In this document: piece after piece, positions 29,036 through 39,000 of the stretch
Position numbering within the stretch: the stretch's first letter is position 1
Layout of the letters: each line of letters starts with the position of its first letter
Assembly: GCA_030849805.1 (NCBI GenBank)
Contig: JASANZ010002113.1
Coordinates: 1-47,438 of the forward strand
Direction: 5' to 3'
Origin: Sergeia podlipaevii
Lineage: Eukaryota; Euglenozoa; Kinetoplastea; Trypanosomatida; Trypanosomatidae
DNA length: 47,438 nt
The notes under the pieces: generated by a model
What the model saw: the letters and a program-made list of their open reading frames with translations, nothing else
What the model was told of the DNA's origin: nothing
Databases searched by the model: none
Position numbers and translations under genes: made by a program

Positions 29036-30316
29036 ATGGAGACTCCAAGCAACCACAACAGCTCCGTCACGGCCACTAACACCGAGGAGATGAGCGCCGT
29101 TGCTCTCTACACCGCCACCAGCCGCCAGCTTCTCGACATGATCCTCTACGACCGTGACCAGGAGGAGACACTGAAGGGGAGCGCGAAGATTCGCTCTGTA
29201 GGTCACAAGGGTCTCCTCGAGGCTGTGATCCGCTCTAACCGTTACAACGCCAACATAGACGATGAGCAGGCGGACGCCGAGATTGCAGCCCGTCGTGCCG
29301 CCGAGGCCGCTGAGATCGCTGAGGAATTCGCAAGCGGCGATGAGGAGGGTGCTGGGGACATGCTGCTCGCGGCACCACCTGCGGATTGCGACCTTACGTG
29401 CGTTGCGACCAGCGAGGAGATGCAAGTGGTGCTCGAGCAGGCTCGTACGAACTATCGCGCTGCGGAGAAGCAGATGAAGGATGGCCTTGTGCAATGTGAG
29501 GACTGGATGGGTCTCCGTGATCGCTTTTACGACTCCGGCGCGATTTTCGCCGTCTCCGGTTTCCCCGACGAGGCCGCCAAGTGCTTCCTGCACGCGACAT
29601 TTATTAACCGCGCCTTCAAGGATGACGATGAGGCCGTTTCTTCCATGGGCCAGACCGCTGACAACCTCAAGCTTGCCCACCCAGAGATCGCTGTGGAGGT
29701 ACTGGTGGAGCTCGCCAAGTGCTACGAGGCCTCAAAATTGATCTTCCAGGCTGCGCGTTGCCGCAAGGAGGCAGCTGAAATTCTTGACGGTCGCATGAAC
29801 CGCAAGGAGCGCGCCATCGTACAGTATAAGGCCGCAATTGAAACGTATGAGAAGACGAACAAGTACGGTGTCCACAAGAGCATCGCAGCTGCGTGTCACG
29901 AGCGTTTGAGCTACCTCCACACGGAGCTTGGACACTACGAAATTGCCGAGAAGCTCTTCCTTGAACACGCCAAGAGCATCCCGGCGCACCTTCCTGCTAC
30001 CCCTTTCTATATGCACGCGACGCTGGCCGTACTTGCACGTGGGTTTGGATCAGATGAAAAGTACTTCGACTGCCTCTACGACACGAAGAAGCGTTTTGAT
30101 GCCCTCCAAGAGATTGATCGCGGATATCAGAGTGGCAAGGAGAACGCTCTTATGCGTCGCCTACTTGCTGCCTTTGACAACAACTCTCTCAACGAGTTTG
30201 ACCTTGCGCTGCTTGAGTACAACTCGTTTAAGACGACCATTCCGAACGTGTGCTTTGATCTTGTGTGTGCGCGCTGCCGTCTTAATCTGTTTGAGCACGT
30301 CGAGCGCTTTGAGTAA
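29036..30316 (+). CDS. SNAP-like TPR protein (alpha/gamma-SNAP family)
   Basis: 426 residues. Soluble NSF attachment proteins recruit NSF to SNARE complexes so that they are taken apart after membrane fusion. From about 150 to 410 the protein is a run of TPR-like helical pairs: GFPDEAAKCFLHATFINRAF, a block with HPEIAVEVLVELAKCYEAS, then ERAIVQYKAAIETYEK and GHYEIAEKLFLEHA. A C-terminal ENALMRRLLAAFDNNSLNEF block resembles the SNAP C-terminal helix that contacts NSF. Alpha-SNAP is about 295 residues. The extra part is an N-terminal, Ala/Glu-rich segment of about 120 residues. The gene has almost no homopolymer runs and a regular, GC-rich codon usage, which suggests strong expression. A generic TPR scaffold is the alternative. 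Confidence 0.65.
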   Translation: METPSNHNSSVTATNTEEMSAVALYTATSRQLLDMILYDRDQEETLKGSAKIRSVGHKGLLEAVIRSNRYNANIDDEQADAEIAARRAAEAAEIAEEFASGDEEGAGDMLLAAPPADCDLTCVATSEEMQVVLEQARTNYRAAEKQMKDGLVQCEDWMGLRDRFYDSGAIFAVSGFPDEAAKCFLHATFINRAFKDDDEAVSSMGQTADNLKLAHPEIAVEVLVELAKCYEASKLIFQAARCRKEAAEILDGRMNRKERAIVQYKAAIETYEKTNKYGVHKSIAAACHERLSYLHTELGHYEIAEKLFLEHAKSIPAHLPATPFYMHATLAVLARGFGSDEKYFDCLYDTKKRFDALQEIDRGYQSGKENALMRRLLAAFDNNSLNEFDLALLEYNSFKTTIPNVCFDLVCARCRLNLFEHVERFE

Positions 30317-30687
30317 GAAAGAAGAAAAAAAATAAGACCAAGCACTTTTCTTATCTGCTTTCTCTCCTTTTTTTATTTTTTTTTCTTTGAATTGGAAAGG
30401 AAGGAAAGGTGATATATATATCTGTGCTACATGTATTGCTTCGTTTGGGAATGGTGTGACAACACTTATCAGTTATGGAACGCAGATAGCAAGTAGGGAG
30501 TACTATTAAAACAAAAAGAAATCAGAGAAGAAAGAAAGAATATGAGCAGGGAGAGGGAGAGAGATTAGAGGAAAGAGGGAGGAGAGGGGGGGGGGCAGAG
30601 AAAGGAAAAACACAGAGAGATAAAAAAGTCTATCAAGAGTGTTTCTCTTTCACCTTTCTGGTTTCTTCTTTTCTCTCTTTTTTTGTG

Positions 30688-30703
30688 TGTGTGCATGCAC
30701 ACA
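30688..30703. repeat. 16-bp perfect palindrome
   Basis: TGTGTGCATGCACACA reads the same on both strands. It sits alone between T-rich tracts. Confidence 0.85.
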
Positions 30704-31527
30704 TATGTATATGCCTTTTCCTTTTCCTGTGTCGCTCTCGCTAATTTTCTTTCTTTCTTTTTTTCTTCTTCATATTTCTACTTCTGAATGATTTTTTTTT
30801 GATTTTATTTTGCTGCTGTCGGTATACCCCTCATGTCTCCACCTGCTTTTCTTCTTCTTCTTTTTTTTTTATGTAAACAAGCTATGCAATGAACTTCACA
30901 TCAAATCGGTAATGTATACATCTTTTTTATTTTTCTTTTCTTCTTCTTCTTTCATATATATATATATATTCTTTTTGCTAATCCTTTTGCCTTGCTGTTC
31001 TTTTTCTTTTTTTTTAAAAAAAAAAAATGGAAACCTGCTGCGTTCTTTCATTTTCAATACACATGGTAATACAGAATTGAAGAAAAAAAAGGGATTATGT
31101 AAGAGGAGACCCAAGGAAGGAAGTTGCATATATGAATAATGCATTTTGCATATTTCTCTTTCTGTGTGTGTGTGTATTTGTGTTTGGAGTGGTGCAGGAA
31201 TTCTCAAAGAAAAAAAAAGAAGAAAAGAAGAAAGCAACATATGAAACAATATATGAATACCAGAACACATCTGAAATCATTTTTTTTTTTTTTGTTGTTT
31301 TTGTGGCACGGAAATAAAGCAAAACAAAAGAAAAGAGAAAGAAAGGGAAGGAGATAGAAAAAAAAATTGAGGTGTATATATATATTTATTTATTGGCAAC
31401 TGTATCCTCTTTTTTTTTTTGTGGTTGTTTTCAAATGAAATAGTAAACTATATATGCATGTAAAAAAAGAAAAGAAAATGAAAGCACAATAGGAAATGAA
31501 AATGATGAAAGAGACAAGAGATGTGTG

Positions 31528-31529
<2 letters not shown>

Positions 31530-31559
<30 letters not shown>
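31530..31559 (+). repeat. GT dinucleotide microsatellite
   Basis: About 15 GT units in the gene-poor stretch. Confidence 0.9.
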
Positions 31560-31562
<3 letters not shown>

Positions 31563-31965
31563 ATGAAGGGAGAATGCTAAATGCACTTGCCCACAACACA
31601 TACATCCCTTTTGTTTTCATTTTTTCTCTTTTCATTTTTTCCCTTTTTTTTTTCTTTTCACTCTCTCACTCTCTCACGCTCTCACTCGCTTTTGTGCAAC
31701 TAAAAGAGAAGAAAAAAAAATTGCTGGTAAAACAAAAAAAAATATGAAACTCAGTTTGATATATTTTTTAACAATAAAAGGGGCATCAACAACAACGAAA
31801 GAGACAAGTGAACTTATGAGAATTACTCATGCGCACGAATATATCTTACTCAACAATGTACCAAACAGCAGTTTTTTTTTTAAAAAATAAAATATATAAA
31901 AATGAACAAAAATACGCATTTATTAGCATCATTTTTTTTTTTTTTTGCTTATTCATAGTTGCCCT

Positions 31966-32005
31966 CACACACACACACACTGTGCAGTGCGTGTGTGTGT
32001 GTGTG
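31966..32005. repeat. CA/GT inverted microsatellite with 10-nt loop
   Basis: A 15-nt CA tract (31966-31980), the spacer TGTGCAGTGC (31981-31990) and a 15-nt GT tract (31991-32005). The two arms are exact reverse complements. Confidence 0.9.
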
Positions 32006-32624
32006 CGTATATCTGCAGCCGAGAAGAAGAAAAAAAAAACTGAAGAAACGTAGTGCTATACGTTACTTTTCTTGGCTACTCATCCTTTTTTTGTTTTCAT
32101 TTTTTCTTTCTCTCTCTCTCTCTGTTTTCTTTTTTTTTTTCTTTCCTTTTCTCTCATACAAAAATAAATAGCAGTAGCATTACAGCGACACATTTGAATT
32201 AGTGTTCATACTGGGTGCTGCCGTAGTTATCACCTAGGGAAGAGGGGGGTTGAAAAATCTTGTTGCTATTAATATCATCACTATATTTATATATATATAT
32301 TGCTCTGTACGCAGTGCACGCAGTGGTGGTTTTTTTTTTCTTCTTTCTTTCTTCTTCTTTGGAGTAATAGGGCAAAAAGGAGAAGAAACACACAAAAGCG
32401 AAAACAAAAGCTGAACCAGCTACAACTAGAAGCCGCTTGCTTCTCTGTGCCTGGGTGACTTGGAGTTCTTCTTTTCTTTCCAATTTTCTTTTGCTTCCCT
32501 TATATGTATAAATAAATATATATAATTTGATTTGCTTTCAGGTTAAAGAAAGGCAACAACAACGACAAAATTTAGTTTAGTACCTTAGCTACTACTCTCT
32601 TTTATTCATATATACTTACACACT

Positions 32625-32675
32625 GCTTCTCTCTTTTTCTCTATCAAACTATTTGGAAAAAAAAACGTGAAAAGG
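32625..32675 (+). promoter_or_regulatory. Candidate spliced-leader acceptor for the Stealth gene
   Basis: A pyrimidine tract (about 32625-32646) is followed by AG at 32674-32675. The leader of about 400 nt would have no ATG before 33077. Closer AGs (for example 32957-32958) are alternatives. Confidence 0.35.
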
Positions 32676-33076
32676 AGGGAACATACATCAGTAGAAAATA
32701 ATAATAATAAAACATATATATAGGGAGAGAGAGGAAAGGGGAGTGAGCAAGCCGGGAATTATCTGGCAAAACATATTTACGTAGACAGCCATATAGACTC
32801 ACACGCACACACTCGCACACACTGATAAGAAAGCGAAGGTTAAAGTCATCGTTGTGCACGGAAGCTGTCTTCTTTATAAAAAACAGGAAAGCGAAGGAAA
32901 AAATATATATAGAGAGAAATAGGAGACACCGTTTCTTTGCTAAATATATTCGATTTATAGCTATCTTGAGTGCGCTGTTGTCAGTATATATATACATATA
33001 TTCTTTTCCTTTTGTCTTTCGTGTACGCCTGCGTGTGCGTGCGTCAATATAAATAAATAAATATATATATATATAT

Positions 33077-36000
33077 ATGTATGTGAATGGCATTGCTATG
33101 AGTCAACCCTACGAAACAATTGAGACTGATATGTGTCTTGCTGACAGATCCGGCGGCAGCAACAACGGCAACATCAGCACGATCACACGTACTAGCTCAC
33201 TCCCGCATGTATCCGTTGTGTTAGACGGAGCTTCACCTGTGATACAATCGCCGCCGCTTATACAGCCACTCACAGTAGCGACATGTACATCGCATTCAGC
33301 ATCAGCAACTGGTGCGACGCCGGTTCACCTCAACGCCAACTCAATACCAGAGTGCGCTACGGCAACTGCGGCGGCGAGATATTCTACAACCACAGTGGCG
33401 ACGACAGTAACTACAAATACAATGCTTAGCTGCAATCTGGGATCGCCGTCAAGTAGCTCTATTAATCAGTTTACTTCCCGGATACATGCGCGACGAGGCA
33501 TGCGTCCGCCTCGCCGGGGTGCCGTTGGCGGTGGCGAAGACGGAGGCCCTCTCATGACTTCTTCCAGCACCGCCGCAGCATCTGCACACAACTCGCCACC
33601 CCGCAGGATGGCCAGCGTACGCGCTGGTAGCGGTGCAGGTCGTGGGGAGCCTTTAGATACGTCAGCGACCCCGAGCCGTTTTGCGAGCAACATCCCGTCA
33701 CGGTGGTTGTACCGCCCCATTTTTGACGAGAAAAGGAGCGATAACTCGCCGGACGACTTGGGTGCCTACAATCTTCCAGTGTTATGTACCGAAGGCTTTC
33801 ATTCAGCTTTCCCAGGCAACAGGGCCGCCGCAACTTGCGTATCTAGCCTCACCATGCGGACAGCCGGTCACAATAGCAGCGGCGACACGGGCCTTGCATC
33901 GGCAAACGGCTCGTTCTCTCTTTCATCAGAGAGAAGCTCGTCTGCGTCATCTCTGTTCTTTAACTCAGGCACGACTTTTTATGGCAATAGTGGTGCTACT
34001 ATGCTTAGCAACAACAGCACAAAGCATAAAAGTTATAAAAATAATAATATTAGGAGCTATAGTGGAAGTGCTGCTGGCAAGGCTCGCGGCAAACGAAAGG
34101 CTTCCGTTACGCTTTTGCTGCGTCGTGCCATCCGCTATTTTCTCATGCACCTACATATGTTTATTGCGGTATTTTTGGCTCTCTTTGCCACTTCATATCT
34201 TCTCGGTACGGTTCTGTACAATCGTTTCCAGCTTGATATTCGTGATATGACTCTCACCGAGATGCGGTATCACAGCCCGCACGTGGTCGGGGCGATCTCT
34301 CCTGGGCTTGACCCACGACCGGTGAGCCCATTTCCAATCCGTTCGTCCCTCACGACTTTTTATTTTTGCTTTCAGCCGTGGAACAGTCTCTTTTACGATG
34401 GTAGCACGCTCGCTGCGTTGAACGGGATTGCCGTCGATGCTGCTACACGTGCCTCCATGAGGCGCGGCGAGGACAGCAAGGCGTTACCCAACAGCAGCAC
34501 CTTGGCCTCAACAGCAGCGAGGGCCCAAACAGCGATGGCGTCGAAAGATCGAGGAAAAGGTCGGAAACATGGGGGAAAGAAGCGCATTGCTGCTGCTTCT
34601 GTCGCGTGGAGGTCGCCCCAAGGTGTACGCGCAGAACACGCAGAGTCGATGTACTCCCTGTACTGTCTCGCGCCTTGGTCCGCACAGCAGTCCGTGCGGT
34701 CGGTGCCGCCGGTGCTTGAATGGAAAGACGGAAAGCCGATCCCGATGAGGAAGAACAGAAAAAATAACAAGGGAGCGAAAAGTGATGCAAATAGAAATGC
34801 CAAGCCACCTACCGCCGAAGAAGACGCGGGGAAAGCTGACAAAGAAAAATGGAAGAAGAGCGATGCCAAGGATGGTACGGACCCCAGGGCTGCTGCTAGC
34901 GCACCGAAAGGGCCCACCACCTCAGACGGGGAAGTACCGCCTTCCTCATGGACTTCGGTGTCACTCGGACCACACGGTGAGGTGGTGAATCGTGGAACAT
35001 CCCCTCAAGACGGTGACACCGTGGATACTGACCTCCTCCGGGAGGGAACCAAAAATGGAAATGTAGAGGAAGGGAATACGGGTAGTCATCACCGTGCCAG
35101 CTTCTCTGTAGCAAGCGAAGAGGCTGCGGAAGATGGCGAGGAGGGCGAGGGCGATGCCAGATCAGTGGAAACCGATGAGCATTTTCTATCCTCGCACGTG
35201 CCGGGGGCGGTGCAGACGGACTACAACGTCTACACCCCCGAGGAGCTCCATGAGGCATATGCGGGTCTCGATTTTGTCTACACTTACGTTGAGGGTTATG
35301 AATCGAACCGCGTGTATCGTAAGATCTTTACTACTCCGGGGTGTGCGCAGCAACTGCTGACCCTGGAGTACTTGTGGTGGTCCATACACACTCATTTCTC
35401 ACCACTACCACCACCGTTGCAGCAGCACAACCTCAGTAATAAAGACAATCGTCGTGACAGTGGAGACAACGCGAGGGCTACACCACCATCACCACCATCA
35501 CCGGTGGAGGCAACGAAGATGGCAGAGCGTCTCTTGAGTGCCTCCTCTTCCATTGAAGATGTGGAACGACTTTTTCTTCGTTGGTATGCACAACCGATCT
35601 TCGCGCCAGGAGGGGCGTGCTCTTTGGCTCACATGTTTTCTACCGGATTCTCCACTGTAAGCAGCAGCAGCAGCAGTAACCACCACCACAGCAACTCATC
35701 CGCAGAGACGGCGCAAGGGGGGAAAGAATCACCGGGAGGAGGAGGTTTTTCACGCACCAACGACGACGACGACGACGGCGGCGGCGGCGGAGAGCGCACC
35801 GCTATCGCGACCAAAAGTACGGTCCAGAAAAGAGAAGAGGAAGCACAGTGGTGGCAGGCGCTGACGGAGTCAGCCAACACAAACCAGAAACTTCTTGACA
35901 TCGTCGCCGGGCTGCGCGATCAAGTAGTGGATACCACCGATATTGTCTGTGACGAGCTGCGCTACAGCATGAGAAGTGTGTGGCAACACACCAATAAGTG

Positions 36001-39000
36001 GCACACGGGCCGGCTTGTGCTTGTGGCACCTAGTGGACATATCCCATCGTGGCTGCATCACGCGCGGAACTTCTTGGCGAACTCGGAGTGCTCCGTCACG
36101 ATACATGTAGAGGACGACGAGGAAGGAGAAGAGAACGAGGCGCAGACTCGTGAGGTCGGCACAACAAGAACAGAACGTCATAAAAATGAAAAGGGCAACG
36201 TTGACGAGCCACCGCTACGACACTTTCGCTCACGCGATCCTCGTCGTCGTCGTTCTCGTCGTGTGGAGTGTACGGCGGCAGAGAAGCTGACACGGACCTC
36301 AAGTGACATCGTCTTGTCGACCAGCAGCGGTGGCGGTGGCGGCTTGTTTTATGCTGCTGAGGATGCACCGTTTTTGCATTTCCTGAGCCATATCACACAG
36401 CAGCGGAAGCAGCAAACACCCTCACCGATACTTCGCGGCAGTAGTGGTGGTGGTTTCCCTTCAAGTCCTCACAGAGACAACGATGGCAATGGAGGAGAAG
36501 GGAGGGAAGGACCTGCGACACCCCAAACACGCAACGACGATGGTGGCGGCAACAACGATCCCAACAACAACAACAACAACAACGACAAGAGAGTCGGCAA
36601 TGCTCACGTTAAAGGTAATGCGGCCGCTGCCTTACCCGCCGCCGCCGCCGCTAGGCATTACAAGCGACTTCTCGTTGTGGATCAGGCCAGCCTAATGCCA
36701 TATGGCCTCCACATCACCGTTAACAGTTTTAGCATTGAGCAGCACCTTTTCCGTCTGCGTCAGGTGACTCCCATGTACGTTTACATCAACGATGATTACT
36801 TCATTCGGCGCGATGCAGACTTGACAGATTTTGTGAACTACATGGGCGGGCCTATTCTTCGTTTGCATGAATACATCGTGGAGCACGAGCAGTACCAGGA
36901 GGAGGCGGACAGCCGCCGCTTATATACGTATTCATGGAAGCTTGGCGTCCTCAACACTCTCTTTTTTAATGTGAGGGAGCTCGACTACGGCGGCGGATTG
37001 ACCGCAGATGGCGAAACAGCAGGGGAAAACGGTGAAGACGACACGGACGATCTTGTCAATCCCATTGGTATTCGCCGGAAGGATGGATCGCTACTATCGC
37101 CTCTCACTAGACGAGAGGCACATGCATCACAGCAGCAGCAGCAACAGCAGCCTGTGCACAAGGGCTCTTTGGTGAAGGGAAGCGAGCATATGGTGAACAC
37201 GCCTAGTGTCATCACCGTGGGCGAGCGCGCAAGGAGGGCGATGGGAGAGCGCACGGTAGAGGACGTGGTTTTGGAGCAGCGAGAACGGCTCATCAGACGG
37301 GACGATGCAAAACCAAAGCAACCACAGAGCACCACCACTTCCAGTGCTTTCTCTACGGCTTCTTCACGTGTAGGCAGCCCTTCTATGGTCAGTAAAGACG
37401 ATACCCCCACGGTTCTCGCGGTGCTTCCCGGCTCCATGCCGGAGTTCCCCTCTCACTTTACACACGCTATGTCTACGCGCACGCTATTTTCTCGCCCGTC
37501 TTCGTTGCGTGGCGGTGCTGTCTACTCGCCATCGCAGTGGAGATCAGATGTGGATTACGCCTACGCTGGGGCGTTTCACCTCGCTATGAACGCTGCTCGC
37601 GTGAACCTTGCGCGACTCGCATCGGATGACACCACAGAAAAAGAACAACAACAAGATACCGGCGCAACTGCAGCTGCGGCACCGTCGTCTGACATCAGCG
37701 CAGCGCTGGTGGATGTGACGGCGATGAAGTTGAAGGTGCTTCTGCCACCTCAGCTAACTTTACGTGAGCGCTTGGAGGAGCGGCGGCTGCGAAGGGCAGA
37801 ACGACTGGAACGCCAAAAGCAGTGGCAGCAGCAACACGGACAACGGTGGTGGAGAGACGATGACGAGGAGGATGACGAATTCGACGATGGCGATGCTGCC
37901 GAGACGCAGGCGGCTCGCGGTGGCGGTGAAGCCGGCGGCCTGTATCGCGGATCAAAAGAAATTGACGAGATCGCTGTTGTTACTGATACTAGCAAAGATG
38001 AAAACCCCGTTGATGTAGTGTTTAACAAGGTTCCTGTTGGCAATAACGGTGGTGTTGGTGGTGGTGGCGACGATGAAGATGGCGTCACCGCCGGTCCAGG
38101 TGCCCGTGGCGAGGGTGGTAAGACGATGGATGCGACGACACATACCCCACTCACACCCGCGGTGGAGGCGATCACAAGACACGGCATGCCTGCTATCTAC
38201 TCCAAGAAGGAGGCGGCGGCGCTGAAGAGTAAGCATCGTCGATATTTGGAGCATCACGCCCCGTTTATTCACTGCGGAGCCATGTTTCGCTATATCCAGG
38301 ATCGCTACCAGGTCGAGCTGTCGTGGCGGGCGTGGGCACATAAGACGCGCAATTCGAGTGATTATTACCCGCCTTTCATGTACACGGACCACATGGTGCT
38401 ACATCCGTGGGCCTCCTCGAGCACGTACATACAGTATGAGCGTGAGCTGCGTGCGTGGAAGTTGATGAAAAAGCGGCGGCAGCTTCTTCGCAGGGCTCGT
38501 CTGCGGCGTTTAGCGGAGAAGAAGGCGCGTCGCGTGCGGGAGAAGGCGAGACTCGCCAAATGGGAAGCGGAAGCGGAGGTGGTAGCTCGTGCCATGCGAC
38601 TAGATGGCTTTCCACGTGATTTTGAACCCAAGGGAACACCCTCCCAGCAGTTGCCGCCGTCGTCACCACTGCCGGTGCAGCAGCAGCAGCAGTTAGAGCC
38701 GGAAAAGATGAGAGGTGGACATAGAGGGGATCCCCTTACACACCATCGCGATGTGGGCGAGGATAGCAACACCAATCTTCAAAACGAAAACCGTTACGTT
38801 CGTATGGCGGTGCCACAGGAATATACGAAGGATTCCACTTCAACCCAACCGCACCAACCACAACACCCACAGAAGGACGAAGGTCGACGACGACGACGAC
38901 GCGGCGGCGATGATGATGATGATGAAGAGGAGGGGGAGGACAGAGATGTAAACGTGAATGGGGTGAGCGCACAATCTTCAAGTCAAGCCGAGGACGTCGC

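Larger units (their letters stand above)
30317..33076 (+). other. Longest gene-poor stretch (2.76 kb)
   Basis: No convincing gene. Contents include a G run (about 30587-30596), a 16-bp palindrome (30688-30703), a TA run (about 30955-30969), a T9A12 block (31007-31027), a GT microsatellite (31530-31559), a CA/GT inverted repeat (31966-32005), a CT repeat (about 32109-32123) and a TAA stretch (about 32698-32710). The open frames are low-complexity and look spurious. An unrecognised RNA gene cannot be ruled out. Confidence 0.55.

Noticed and set aside
32199..32483. 94-codon minus-strand frame in the long gap
   Set aside because: It is less repetitive than its neighbours, but its Lys/Thr runs come from T-tracts, no family is recognised, and nothing supports a minus-strand gene there.
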